Shown: piece after piece, positions 50,781 to 59,473 of the stretch
Position numbering within the stretch: the first letter of the stretch is position 1
Layout: every line of letters starts with the position of its first letter
Source: Neoroseomonas lacus
Lineage (GTDB): Bacteria > Pseudomonadota > Alphaproteobacteria > Acetobacterales > Acetobacteraceae
Length of the DNA stretch: 64,000 nt
Assembly (NCBI RefSeq): GCF_014644535.1
Contig: NZ_BMKW01000013.1
Location: 62,345-126,344, forward strand
Direction: 5' to 3'
The notes under the pieces: generated by a model
The model's database searches: none
What the model was told of the DNA's origin: nothing
The model's input: the letters and a program-made list of their open reading frames with translations, nothing else
Program-made: the position numbers and the translations under genes

Positions 50781-51749
50781 ATGAATCGCCGCAGCCTGAT
50801 CGCCGGGATCGCCGCCCTTGGGGCCACGCGCCCGGTCTTCGCCCAGGGGTCCTGGACGCCCGACCGGCCCATTCGCCTCGTCGTTCCCTATGCGCCGGGC
50901 GGCAGTTCCGATGTCACGGCGCGGCTGGTGGCCGCGGCGATCGCCCCCGCGCTTGGCCAGCCCGTGGTGGTCGAGAATCGCCCGGGCGCCGCCGGCAATA
51001 TCGGTTCCGAGGCCGTGGCGCGGGCCGCGCCGGACGGCCATACGCTGTTGCTGGGCACCAGTTCCACCCACGCCACCAATGTCGCGCTGTACCGCAACCT
51101 GCCCTACCAGCCGCTGCGGGACTTCGCGCCGGTCAGCCAGGTCGCCTTCATCCCGAACCTGCTGGTGGTGCATCCCGATGTCCCGGCGCATGACCTGCCG
51201 GCACTGATCGCCCTCGCCAAGGCGCAGCCGGGCGCTCTCAATTTCGGCAATGCCGGCTCGGGCACGTCGCAGCATCTGTCGGCGGCGATGATCGCCTCGA
51301 AGGCCGAGATCGACGTCACGCACGTCTCCTATCGCGGCGGTGCGCCAGCGGTCACCGACCTGCTCGGCGGCAAGATCCAGGCGATGGCAGCGCCGCTGGT
51401 CGAGGTCGTCGCCCATGTCCAGGCCGGCCGGCTGCGCGCCATTGCGGTTACCACCGCGCGACGTTCTTCGCTCCTGCCGGATGTCCCGACCATCGCCGAG
51501 ACCATCCCCGGCTTCGAGGTGGCGCTGTGGAACGGCATCTTCGCGCCTGCCGGCACGCCACCGGCCGCCGTGCTGCGGATCTCCGCGGCCATCGCGGAGG
51601 CGATGCGCACGGACGACATGCGCACGAAGCTCGCCCAGCAGGGCAGCGAGCCGGTCGGCTCCACGCCCGAGGTCTTCGCCACCTTCATCGCCGCCGAGAT
51701 CCCGAAATGGGCGGAGCTTGTCCGCATCTCCGGCGCCACCGTCGAATAG
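50781..51749 (+). CDS. Bug family tripartite-tricarboxylate-transporter substrate-binding protein
   Basis: A 322-residue periplasmic protein with signal NRRSLIAGIAALGATRPVFA. The Bug family core is clear: RLVVPYAPGGSSDVTARLVA, GQPVVVENRPGAAGNIGSEAVA, the ligand-contact segment NFGNAGSGTSQHLSAAM and VSYRGGAPAVTDLLGGKIQ. Bug proteins bind carboxylic acids, amides or solutes for TctAB-type permeases; no such permease is in the window, so it may use one elsewhere. It is the third gene of the decarboxylase operon. Confidence 0.92.
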   Translation: MNRRSLIAGIAALGATRPVFAQGSWTPDRPIRLVVPYAPGGSSDVTARLVAAAIAPALGQPVVVENRPGAAGNIGSEAVARAAPDGHTLLLGTSSTHATNVALYRNLPYQPLRDFAPVSQVAFIPNLLVVHPDVPAHDLPALIALAKAQPGALNFGNAGSGTSQHLSAAMIASKAEIDVTHVSYRGGAPAVTDLLGGKIQAMAAPLVEVVAHVQAGRLRAIAVTTARRSSLLPDVPTIAETIPGFEVALWNGIFAPAGTPPAAVLRISAAIAEAMRTDDMRTKLAQQGSEPVGSTPEVFATFIAAEIPKWAELVRISGATVE

Positions 51750-51757
51750 GAATCGCC

Positions 51758-52732
51758 ATGCCGCACGTCGTCTGCCTGCGCCCGCTTCACCCCGACGCCA
51801 TGGCCCGGCTGCGCGCCGAGCCGGGCTACACCATCACCCTGCTCGACCCGGTCACGCCCGAGACCCTGGCGGAGCCGATGAAGACCGCCGATGCCATCAT
51901 CGTCCGCGCGACGAAGATCGACCGCGCCTTCCTCGCCAATGCGCCGATGCTGCAGATCTGCGCGCGGCACGGCGTGGGTTATGACGCGGTGGATGTCGAG
52001 GCGCTGACCGAACGCGGCATTCCGCTGACGGTCACGCCGGATGCGAACGCCGTCTCGGTCGCCGAGCACGCGATGATGCTGATGCTGACCACGGCGCGGC
52101 GCACCATCGACTACGACCGCAACACCAAATCGCTCGACTGGGGGCCGAAGCCGTCGCTGCGCACGCTCGACCTCGCCGGGCTGACGGTGCTGGTGGTGGG
52201 ATTCGGGCGGATCGGCGGGCGCGTCGCGCGGCTGTGCCAGGCCTTCGGGATGGAGGTGCTGGTCCACGACCCCTATATTCCGCAGAACACCATCAAGGGT
52301 GCAGGGTTCAAGCCGGTGAAGCTGCTCCATGAAGGCCTGGCCGCCGCCGATATCGTCACCACCCATTGCCCGTCCAACACCGAGACGCGCGGGATGGTAA
52401 ACGCCACCTTCTTCGCGGCGATGAAGCCGGGTGCCGCCTATATCAACACCGCGCGCGGCACGCTGGTGGATGAGGCGGCGCTGACCAATGCGCTGAAATC
52501 CGGCCATCTCGGCGCCGTCGGCATGGATGTGTTCTGGGAGGAGCCGGTGACGACCAAGCTTCCCTTCCTCGACTTCCCCAACGTCGTCGTCTCGCCCCAT
52601 TCCGCGGCGGCGACCGAACAATCCACGCGGCGCATGGGGCTGTCCTGCGCCGAGAGCATCTTCGCCCATCTCAAGGGCCAGCTCGACCCCGACGTCGTCA
52701 TCAACAAGGAGGTGCTCCGCGGCAACGCGTGA
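51758..52732 (+). CDS. D-isomer-specific 2-hydroxyacid dehydrogenase
   Basis: A 324-residue NAD(P)-dependent enzyme. The N-terminal domain has QICARHGVGYDAVD; the Rossmann domain VLVVGFGRIGGRVARLCQAFG; catalytic Arg in NTARGTLVDEAAL, Glu in MDVFWEEPV, and His in VVSPHSAAATEQS. Members oxidise D-2-hydroxy acids or reduce 2-oxo acids; within this superfamily SlcC is an (S)-sulfolactate dehydrogenase. ATAGGAATCGCC precedes the ATG. The stop overlaps the next start by 4 nt (GTGA). Confidence 0.9.
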   Translation: MPHVVCLRPLHPDAMARLRAEPGYTITLLDPVTPETLAEPMKTADAIIVRATKIDRAFLANAPMLQICARHGVGYDAVDVEALTERGIPLTVTPDANAVSVAEHAMMLMLTTARRTIDYDRNTKSLDWGPKPSLRTLDLAGLTVLVVGFGRIGGRVARLCQAFGMEVLVHDPYIPQNTIKGAGFKPVKLLHEGLAAADIVTTHCPSNTETRGMVNATFFAAMKPGAAYINTARGTLVDEAALTNALKSGHLGAVGMDVFWEEPVTTKLPFLDFPNVVVSPHSAAATEQSTRRMGLSCAESIFAHLKGQLDPDVVINKEVLRGNA

Positions 52733-54114
52733 GCAGCACGACCATGACGAATCCGCTTCTCGTCCTTGCCGACCATGCCGCCACTTGGAGGGCCCGCCCG
52801 CTCGAGGCCGAGGTCGCGCATCATGCGCGGCGCGCCCTGGTGGATTGGTTCGCCGCCCTGCTCGCCGGCGCCTGGCGCGAACCGGCGACGCTGATGTCCG
52901 CCGCGCTGGAGGACGAGACGCGCGGCGGTGGCGGCGCGGTCTGCTACGTGACCGGCCGCCGCGTGCCGGTGCGCCATGCCGCGCTGCTCAACGGCACGGC
53001 GTCGCATACCGTCGAGTTCGACGACATCTATCGCTACGCCGTCTATCACCCGGGCTGCCCGACCATCGCGGCGGCGCTGGCCGCCGCGCAAGCGCGCGGG
53101 ACGGATATGGAAGCGCTGCTGCGCGCGATGGCTGCGGGCTATGAAGTGTCCTGCCGCATCGGCCTCGCGGTGCAGCCGTCGCATTACAATTTCTGGCATA
53201 CGACCGGCACGGTCGGCACCTTTGGCGCAGCGGCTTCGGTCGCCGTGCTACTGGATTGCGACGCGACCCGCACGGCGCATGCCATCGCCACCGCGGCGAC
53301 CATGGCCGGCGGGCTGCAGCAGGCCTTCCGTGGCGAAGGCATGTCGAAGCCGCTGCATCCGGGCCATGCGGCCGAGGCCGGCGCGCTGGCCGCGATGGCA
53401 GCGGCAAAGGGGATGACCGGGGCGCTCGATGTGCTGCATGGCCCCGCTGGTTTCGCAGCCGCGACCAGCGAGGACACCGGCAAGTGGGACAAGTCGCTGG
53501 CGAAGATCGGCCAGCCCTTCGCCATCACCGACATGACCTTCAAGAATCATGGTTGCTGCGGGCATATCTTCGCCGCGCTCGATGCGGTGCGCGATCTGCA
53601 TCTTGAAGTGGGCTTCAAGCCGGAGGACGTCGTCTCGATCGCCGTCGGCGGCTACAAGGCGACGAAGGATGTATGCGACCGGCCGACCGCGCAGACCGAG
53701 CAGGATTGCCGCTTCTCGACCCAGTTCACCGTCGCGACGATGCTGCTTCATGGCGGCGTGCGGCTGGCGGCGTTTGAGCCCGCGCGGCTGTCCGACCCGG
53801 CGATCCGCGCGCTGATGGGCAAGGTGACGGTGGCGCTCGACGCCGAATGCGCCGCTGCCTTCCCGGCGAAGCGCTCGGCCAAGGTGGCGATCACGCTGAA
53901 GGATGGCCGCGTGCTGAACCGCCACCAGCATACGCGCAAGGGTGACCCCGACGCGCCGCTGACGGATCAGGACCTCTCCGACAAGTTCCTGGAACTGACG
54001 TCCGATGCGGTGGGGGCGGCCCAGGCCAAGGCGCTTCTGGCACAGCTGTGGGAGGGCTCGGCCTTGCCGGGGATCGTGCCGCTGGTGGCCAATCAGGCGC
54101 GCGCCGCGGAATGA
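52729..54114 (+). CDS. MmgE/PrpD family protein
   Basis: A 461-residue protein of the 2-methylcitrate dehydratase/cis-aconitate decarboxylase fold. HTVEFDDIYRYAVYHPGCPTIAAALA and GEGMSKPLHPGHAAEAGALAAMAA are the most conserved stretches, with NHGCCGHIFAALDAV later. Known members dehydrate 2-methylcitrate, decarboxylate cis-aconitate or isomerise similar acids; most are of unknown specificity. It starts with GTG overlapping the dehydrogenase stop, the last gene of the operon, and is followed by a strong hairpin. Confidence 0.9.
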   Translation: MSSTTMTNPLLVLADHAATWRARPLEAEVAHHARRALVDWFAALLAGAWREPATLMSAALEDETRGGGGAVCYVTGRRVPVRHAALLNGTASHTVEFDDIYRYAVYHPGCPTIAAALAAAQARGTDMEALLRAMAAGYEVSCRIGLAVQPSHYNFWHTTGTVGTFGAAASVAVLLDCDATRTAHAIATAATMAGGLQQAFRGEGMSKPLHPGHAAEAGALAAMAAAKGMTGALDVLHGPAGFAAATSEDTGKWDKSLAKIGQPFAITDMTFKNHGCCGHIFAALDAVRDLHLEVGFKPEDVVSIAVGGYKATKDVCDRPTAQTEQDCRFSTQFTVATMLLHGGVRLAAFEPARLSDPAIRALMGKVTVALDAECAAAFPAKRSAKVAITLKDGRVLNRHQHTRKGDPDAPLTDQDLSDKFLELTSDAVGAAQAKALLAQLWEGSALPGIVPLVANQARAAE

Positions 54115-54167
54115 TCATGATGGCCAGAGGGGCGGAGGCCCCGAAGAGCTGAAGCGACGCTCACCGG

Positions 54168-54192
54168 CGGGGGGGAGGACGACCCTCCCCCG
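54168..54192. terminator. Hairpin between convergent genes
   Basis: GGGGGAGG ACGA CCCTCCCCC forms a strong GC stem between the MmgE/PrpD stop and the stop of the small minus-strand gene. There is no T run, so termination efficiency is uncertain; the location suits both strands. Confidence 0.5.
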
Positions 54193-54198
54193 AGCCGA

Positions 54199-54429
54199 CT
54201 ACTTGCGCTTGCCGTCGACGCGGACGAGCTGCGAGATCGCCAGCGCGGCACGGCCGGACGCCTTCGCGATTTCGTTGTCCTGTTCCTCGATGACCTTACG
54301 GGCCGGCTCATCGCCGTCGAGCCCACCGAGGATCTCCGCGGGAACCTTGCGGTTCGAGCGGCGGCTGCCGTCTTCATAGAAAACGTCGAACAGCACGAAG
54401 TTGGCTTTGCTGCCTGGTTTGGCGGCCAT
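54199..54429 (-). CDS. Small conserved hypothetical protein
   Basis: 76 residues with a likely helical C-terminus: AAKPGSKANFVLFDVFYEDGS, then RSNRKVPAEILGGLDGDEPAR and EQDNEIAKASGRAALAISQLV. There is no signal or metal motif. The ATG is preceded by GGAGAGACAGACATG-like sequence with GGAG. It forms a minus-strand block with the 57-residue basic/acidic protein and CspA; all three are short and begin with good ribosome-binding sites. Function unknown. Confidence 0.72.
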   Translation of the reverse strand: MAAKPGSKANFVLFDVFYEDGSRRSNRKVPAEILGGLDGDEPARKVIEEQDNEIAKASGRAALAISQLVRVDGKRK

Positions 54430-54449
54430 GTCTGTCTCTCCTCCGCGCG

Positions 54450-54623
54450 TCAGTCCCGCGCGGGTTCCTCGGCCTCGGTGTTCTCGGGCTCGTCATCGTC
54501 CAGTCCGGAGGCCTTGCGCTTGGCGACCGCTTCTTCGCGTTCGCGCAGCTTCGCTTCCTTCTTGGCCTGCTTCGACCGGCTCACGTCGGCACGCTGTTGG
54601 CCGTAATTGGGCTTTCGCGCCAC
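54450..54623 (-). CDS. Very small charged protein (57 residues)
   Basis: A 57-residue ORF from a GTG with GGAGAA about 7 nt upstream. The sequence starts MARKPNYGQQRADVSRSKQA, continues with a lysine/arginine/glutamate helix (KKEAKLREREEAVAKRK), then an acidic tail (DDDEPENTEAEEPARD). It looks like a real gene: it sits 20 nt upstream of the 76-residue gene and 59 nt downstream of cspA, with coding-like GC at third positions. Such charged mini-proteins occur next to csp genes in other alphaproteobacteria, function unknown. Confidence 0.66.
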   Translation of the reverse strand: MARKPNYGQQRADVSRSKQAKKEAKLREREEAVAKRKASGLDDDEPENTEAEEPARD

Positions 54624-54682
54624 GGCGTTTCTCCGCGTGTCAGAGATGGAAAGGGCGACCCGAAGGCCGCCCCTTGGAAGTC

Positions 54683-54889
54683 TCAGGCGAGGCGGAGGTT
54701 GCCCGCCGAAATCTTGCCCTGCTGCCCGCGCTGCAGCTCGAACTCGACCTTGTCGCCTTCATTGAGGCCGTTCAGGCCGGAACGCTGCACGTCGCTGATG
54801 TGCACGAACACGTCCTTGCTGCCGTCTTCCGGCTGAATGAAGCCGTAGCCCTTGGTCGCGTTGAACCACTTAACGGTACCGATGCTCAT
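54683..54889 (-). CDS. Cold-shock protein, CspA family
   Basis: A 68-residue OB-fold protein. RNP1 is KGYGFIQP and RNP2 VFVHIS, with the usual start [16 protein letters not shown]. It binds single-stranded RNA and DNA and unwinds structured mRNA. GGAGA lies about 9 nt upstream of the ATG at 54889; a 270-nt gene-free leader region upstream could hold the long 5' leader common in csp mRNAs, but no Y-box or cold box was identified. A second cold-shock domain is in the HPF fusion at 42.5-43.0 kb. Confidence 0.96.
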   Translation of the reverse strand: MSIGTVKWFNATKGYGFIQPEDGSKDVFVHISDVQRSGLNGLNEGDKVEFELQRGQQGKISAGNLRLA

Positions 54890-55159
54890 GCCGATGTCTC
54901 CGGGTTGAGCGTTGCCGCCACACGACATTGCGCGGCGGAAATGCCGGCGCGCACGGTGCGCGACGGGCCAGCCATCGCTGCGGCTCAACCATAGGGAAGG
55001 CACGGAGAGCAGGTCCGAGATGCGGACCGGACGAGGTGACGGAGGGGATATGCGCGTTCCCTCCTCCGAATGCAAATCCAATCGGCCGCCCGACGATGCG
55101 CCCCACCGCGCACCGTGAACGACGACGCCGAGACGTTGGGCGCCCGCATCAACCGCCCA

Positions 55160-56122
55160 TCATCCCGCGCGAGCGCCGGTCGTGTTCAGGATCGGCAGCC
55201 AGCGGTCCATCTCCGCCTTCAGGAAGCCGCGCAACGCCGCCGCATCGCCGGGGCGCGGTTCGACGCCGCGCTGCGCAAAGCGCTCCTGCACCGCCGGATC
55301 GGCCAGCACCTCGAGTGTCGCCGCGCTCAGCCGCGCGACGATGGCCGGGGGTGTCGATGCCGGCGCATAGAGCGCCTGCCAGGACGAGGTCTCGTACCCC
55401 GCCACGCCGGCTTCCTGCATCGTCGGCAGGTCTGGTACCAGGCGCGACCGCCGTGCCGTCGTCACGGCCAAGCCGCGCGCGCGATTATCCTGCATCAGCG
55501 GTGCGAGCAGCGTCTGGCTGTCGATCATGAACTCCACCCGGCCGGCGATGAAATCCGTCACCGCCGCCGGCGTGCCGCGATACTGCACGATGGTGAAATC
55601 CACCCCGGCGAGCTTCTTCAGCAATTCCCCCGCGAGATGGGAGGCCGCGCCGATGCCGGTAGTCGCGAAGGTCGCCTCGCCGTTACGGCTGCGCAGCCAG
55701 GCGAGCAGGCTCGGGATATCGGTCGCCGGCACCGCCGGATTCACCGCGACAATGAAGGGCTGCTCGCCCAGCAGCGCGATCGGCGCGAAATCGGCGACGG
55801 GATCGATGCCGGAATCGGGGAACAGTGCCGGGATGACGCTATGCGCCGCGCCGTTCAGCAGCAGCGTATAGCCATCCGCGGGCGCGCGGGTGACGTTGCG
55901 CGCGCCGATCGTGCTGCCGGCGCCGGGCGTGTTCTCGATGACAATCGCCTGCCCCAGTTTGCGCGACAGCGGCTCGGACAGGATGCGCGCCACCACGTCG
56001 ATCACACCACCGGCGCCGAAGGGCACGACGACGCGCACCGGATGCGATGGATAAGGCGCCTGGGCACGGGCGATGGCCGGCGCGGCGAGCAGGGCGGCAA
56101 GCAGGGGGCGGCGTGGCAACAT
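55160..56122 (-). CDS. Bug family tripartite-tricarboxylate-transporter substrate-binding protein
   Basis: A 320-residue protein with signal RRPLLAALLAAPAIARA. Bug family motifs: RVVVPFGAGGVIDVVARILSE, GQAIVIENTPGAGSTIGARN, FATTGIGAASHLAGELL and VQYRGTPAAVTDFIAGRVE. It is a periplasmic solute receptor, apparently orphan (no TctA/TctB gene next to it). It is only moderately similar in visible motifs to the Bug protein at 50.8-51.7 kb, so the two likely bind different acids. Confidence 0.92.
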   Translation of the reverse strand: MLPRRPLLAALLAAPAIARAQAPYPSHPVRVVVPFGAGGVIDVVARILSEPLSRKLGQAIVIENTPGAGSTIGARNVTRAPADGYTLLLNGAAHSVIPALFPDSGIDPVADFAPIALLGEQPFIVAVNPAVPATDIPSLLAWLRSRNGEATFATTGIGAASHLAGELLKKLAGVDFTIVQYRGTPAAVTDFIAGRVEFMIDSQTLLAPLMQDNRARGLAVTTARRSRLVPDLPTMQEAGVAGYETSSWQALYAPASTPPAIVARLSAATLEVLADPAVQERFAQRGVEPRPGDAAALRGFLKAEMDRWLPILNTTGARAG

Positions 56123-56423
56123 CGTGATGTCTCCCGATCGATCGATCGCAGCTTAGTGTGCGCGCGGGAATGCGCCACGGCGCGCGTTCCCATGCGCGGC
56201 ACCATCCGGCGGCGCCCCCTCCAGAGGTGCATTTGGGAGGGTGCCGGATTCATGAAACGGCCCAGAACAGGGCCGCGACGATCACCCACCGGTTTGCGCG
56301 CTGCTGCCAGAAGGCGGGCCGCACCATCCCTGCCCGCTTGGGCGCCCAGTTGTCGCGCCGATGCGGCCAGTCTGTGGCGATGCGGTTGCGCCCGCGCGCC
56401 CGCCGGGCCATGACCGGGGCTGG
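56123..56423. other. 301-nt divergent gap between the Bug and rlmJ genes
   Basis: Holds GATCGATCGATCG near 56137-56149 (a short alternating repeat) and a GC-rich remainder. No gene, hairpin or clear promoter pair was found. Confidence 0.3.
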
Positions 56424-57248
56424 ATGAATTACCGTCACGCCTTCCACGCCGGCAACCACGCTGACTGCCTGAAGCACGCGCTGCTGCTGCTTTTGCTCGA
56501 CGCGCTGCGACGCAAGGAGGCGCCCTTCGCGGTGCTCGACACCCATGCCGGGCGCGGCCTCTATGACCTCGCGGCCGATGAGGCAGCGCGAACCGGCGAG
56601 GCTGCGCGTGGCGCGCTGCGGCTGCAGGGGATCACCGAGGGGCCGCTCGCCCCCTTCATCGCGGCGTTGGCGGCGCAGGGGTTTCCGGCGCGTTATCCAG
56701 GCTCCCCGGCGCTGATCCGCGCGGCGCTGCGGCCGCAGGACCGGCTCGCCTGCTGCGAATTGCACCCGGAGGACCATGCCGCGCTCCGCGCGCTGTTCGC
56801 GCGGGACCGCCAAGTGGCGGTGCATCGGCGCGACGCCTATGAGGCGATCCGCGCCCTGACACCCTTCCCGGAGCGCCGTGGCCTGGTGCTGCTCGACCCG
56901 CCCTTCGAGGCGGAGGACGAGTTTGATCGCCTCACCGCCGGGATCGTGGAGTTGCAGCGGCGGTTCCGTGCCGGGATGATTGCCGCCTGGTATCCGGTGA
57001 AACACCGCGCGCCGGTGCGCGACTTCCATGACGCGTTGCGCGGCGCCGGGGTGCGGGACGTGATCGCCACCGAGATGTGGTTGCGCGAGCCGATCGATCC
57101 CCGGCGGTTGAACGGCAGCGGGTTGCTGGTGGTGAAGGCACCCTTCGGCTTCGAGGCGGCGGCACGAGGCGTGCTCTCAGCGCTGCTGGCGGGGTTGGAG
57201 CACGAGGCCGGGGCAGGGGTGGCGGTGACGCGGGTGGTGGCGGAATGA
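56424..57248 (+). CDS. rlmJ: 23S rRNA (adenine(2030)-N6)-methyltransferase
   Basis: A 274-residue RlmJ. The N-terminus NYRHAFHAGNHADCLKH is the family hallmark, followed by VLDTHAGRGLYDL (SAM-binding), VHRRDAYEAI, and the catalytic LLDPPFE (NPPY-like). It methylates A2030 of 23S rRNA. GGGGCTGG precedes the ATG without a strong Shine-Dalgarno. The composite repeat follows its stop. Confidence 0.95.
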   Translation: MNYRHAFHAGNHADCLKHALLLLLLDALRRKEAPFAVLDTHAGRGLYDLAADEAARTGEAARGALRLQGITEGPLAPFIAALAAQGFPARYPGSPALIRAALRPQDRLACCELHPEDHAALRALFARDRQVAVHRRDAYEAIRALTPFPERRGLVLLDPPFEAEDEFDRLTAGIVELQRRFRAGMIAAWYPVKHRAPVRDFHDALRGAGVRDVIATEMWLREPIDPRRLNGSGLLVVKAPFGFEAAARGVLSALLAGLEHEAGAGVAVTRVVAE

Positions 57249-57267
57249 GAGGCGATGGGCGCGCGGT

Positions 57268-57572
57268 GAAGGGCTTTGCCCCTCTCCGGACCTCTCCCCA
57301 CCAAAGGCCTCAGGGCCTTTGGAAACCAATACCTGGCGCCAGGGTTGAACGTGTTCGCCGCCGTGCCGGGCTTTCGGATCCCGGCACCTCCTTTCGCGGC
57401 AAGCCCTCATGCCAAGGCATGGCATCGCAACAGGTCGCACCCAAAGGATGGCCGCTTGTGGCGGAGTTCAACCGCAGCCTTCCCGGCACGCGCGCCGCGC
57501 CCAGCGCCAAATTGAGGTGTCCAGAGGCCCTTAGGCCTTTGGCGGGGTGGTTTGGAGGGGCGGCGCCCCTCC
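57268..57572. repeat. Composite inverted-repeat element, copy H
   Basis: Fills nearly all of the 340-nt gap between rlmJ and gpsA. The left arm (57268-57340) has GGGCTTTGCCCC, CCTCTCCCCACC, AAAGGCCTCAGGGCCTTT and GGAAACCAATACC; the right arm (57507-57572) is its inverted counterpart and ends about 16 nt before the gpsA start. No gene is supported in the gap. Confidence 0.8.
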
Positions 57573-57588
57573 ATGTCGGATGCAGTCC

Positions 57589-58572
57589 ATGACCAAGACA
57601 ATCGCCATCCTCGGTGCCGGCGCCTGGGGCACCGCGCTGGCCATCCAGGCCGCCCGTGCCGGCCGGCGCGTCACCCTGTGGGCGCGCGACCCGGCTGTGG
57701 CCGCCGCGATCGCCGCGACGCGCGAGAATGCCCGCTACCTGCCCGGTATCACGCTGCCCGCGGCAGTGACGGTTACCGCCGATGCGAATGTCGCGCTTAA
57801 CGGGGCTGCCCTCGCCTTGCTGGTGGTGCCGGCGCAGGCGCTGGCCGGTGTGTTGTCGGCCATGCCGGTGAGGGCGGTGCCATTGCTGGCCTGTTGCAAG
57901 GGTGTCGAGGCCGGCAGCCTGCGACTGCCGCTGGAGGTGGTGGCGGCGCTGCGGCCGGGCGTGCCGGCAGGCGTGCTGTCGGGGCCGAATTTCGCGCATG
58001 AGGTGGCGCGCGGCCTGCCCGCCGCCGCGGTGGTCGCCGCCGCCGACGCGTCGTTGCGGGAGTCCGGGCTGGCGCTGCTCTCCTCCGCCGCCTTCCGGCT
58101 TTATGGCGGAGAGGACCCGATCGGCGCGGAGGTCGGCGGGGCGGCGAAGAATGTCATCGCCATCGCGGCGGGCGCGGTGATCGGGGCCGGCCTGGGGGAG
58201 AATGCCCGCGCCGCGCTGGTCACCCGGGGGCTCGCCGAGTTGTCGCGCCTGGCGGTCGCGCTGGGCGGGCGGGCGGAGACGGCGGCGGGCCTGACGGGGC
58301 TTGGCGACCTGATGCTGACCTGCGCCGGGCCGGGCAGCCGCAACATGTCGCTCGGCCTGGCCTTGGGGCGGGGGGATAGCCTGGCCTCGGTGCTGGCGGG
58401 CCGCGCCGGCGTGACCGAGGGCGTGACGACCGCGCCGGCCATTGTCGCGCGCGCCGCGGCGGCTGGGGTGGAATTGCCGATCTGCGAGGCGGTGGCCGAC
58501 CTGGTGGCCGAACGGATCACGGTGCCGGAGGCAATGGCGCGCCTGCTGGCGCGACCGCGCCGCGCGGAATAG
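57589..58572 (+). CDS. gpsA: Glycerol-3-phosphate dehydrogenase [NAD(P)+]
   Basis: A 327-residue GpsA. NAD-binding GAGAWGTALAIQAARAG at the N-terminus, KGVEAGSLRLPLEVV, SGPNFAHEVARGLPAA and the catalytic Lys segment VGGAAKNVIAIAAGAVIGAGLGENARAALVTRGLAE; TGLGDLMLTC follows. It makes sn-glycerol-3-phosphate from dihydroxyacetone phosphate for phospholipids. Two in-frame ATGs (57580, 57589) precede the glycine-rich strand; the frame is open into the repeat upstream, which has no bearing on the start. Confidence 0.96.
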   Translation: MTKTIAILGAGAWGTALAIQAARAGRRVTLWARDPAVAAAIAATRENARYLPGITLPAAVTVTADANVALNGAALALLVVPAQALAGVLSAMPVRAVPLLACCKGVEAGSLRLPLEVVAALRPGVPAGVLSGPNFAHEVARGLPAAAVVAAADASLRESGLALLSSAAFRLYGGEDPIGAEVGGAAKNVIAIAAGAVIGAGLGENARAALVTRGLAELSRLAVALGGRAETAAGLTGLGDLMLTCAGPGSRNMSLGLALGRGDSLASVLAGRAGVTEGVTTAPAIVARAAAAGVELPICEAVADLVAERITVPEAMARLLARPRRAE

Positions 58573-58811
58573 TGCAACGTCGTCTGGTTCGGCGCCTCAT
58601 GCCAACGGCCGAGTGCTTCGACCGCTGGCATCCGCCCCATCAGGCCCTCGGACACCGGGCGCAAACAGCCGGTTTGCCTGGCTTTCGCGAGATTGCCGGC
58701 GGGCCGCATCCGGCTCTGACCGCATCATGTTGCCGCACGGCTGGCCGGGCCTGGGCATCGGCCGCTGCCGCCCACCGGAATGACCCAACAGACGCGTTCG
58801 AAACCGGATTC

Positions 58812-59084
58812 TCAGGCGCGCCTGATCTGCTCCAGGTCGTGCAGATTGCGCACGGCGGCGACGTAGCCGGATCGCGTGCCGGTCACGAGCGCCTGATTCA
58901 ACTGGCGCAGTAGCCTTTCCAGATTGTCGGTCCGGCACAACTCGAGCGACCCGAGGCCGGCGCGATGCGTGGCGCGGTAGGAACCGTCCTGCAAGCGATC
59001 AATCTCGATGGTGCTGGCGCCGCCGGCTGCGGGGCGAAGCGTGATGATGACGTCCTCAGGCCCGATGCTCTGTGCGTCCCCCAT
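58812..59084 (-). CDS. Hypothetical protein, 90 residues
   Basis: A 90-residue protein starting MGDAQSIGPEDVIITLRPA, with beta strands (STIEIDRLQDGSYRATHRAG) and a helix (LERLLRQLNQALVTGTRSGYVAAV). AAAGGA lies about 11 nt upstream of the ATG. It is convergent with gpsA and isolated. The size and pattern suggest a small alpha/beta domain. No family assigned. Confidence 0.55.
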   Translation of the reverse strand: MGDAQSIGPEDVIITLRPAAGGASTIEIDRLQDGSYRATHRAGLGSLELCRTDNLERLLRQLNQALVTGTRSGYVAAVRNLHDLEQIRRA

Positions 59085-59473
59085 GGGCGACGTGTCCTTT
59101 CCAAATAGCGGACACGGCGGCGCCCTCCTGGCGGCGGCCGGTCAGATCATCACCGACGCGACGCATGGACATGGGCCGGGACATGATGCCGAAGTCATAG
59201 GATTTCGCCCTGATGGCCGCCAGCGACCAGCGGTAGCGGTCTTTTGACGAACTCGCCTCAATATCTTGTGTAGGGTTGCGCCATCAACGCGCTGGTTTGG
59301 GCACGATCCGGCAATCCGGGCATTTCAGGCAGATACGCCTCCGGCACGGACCGGAGGCCTATCAAGCTCGCGGCTCATTCCCGGTTCTTGGGCTGCCTCA
59401 CATCTGTGACACGAGGCCCGACCTGGATGCAGCGGGCGGGGATGGCGCCGGCCACCCCCGTCCCGTCGGCATG
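59085..59473. other. 389-nt gap between a small gene and the RTX gene 3' end
   Basis: Holds a CCTCCGGCACGGACCGGAGG hairpin at 59339-59358 without a T run, and a relatively AT-rich patch near 59255-59275. No gene, repeat copy or clear promoter was identified. Confidence 0.35.

Noticed and set aside
56137-56149. GATCGATCGATCG tract as a possible origin or methylation cluster
   Set aside because: A single short tract with no DnaA boxes, AT-rich unwinding region or origin-linked genes nearby.
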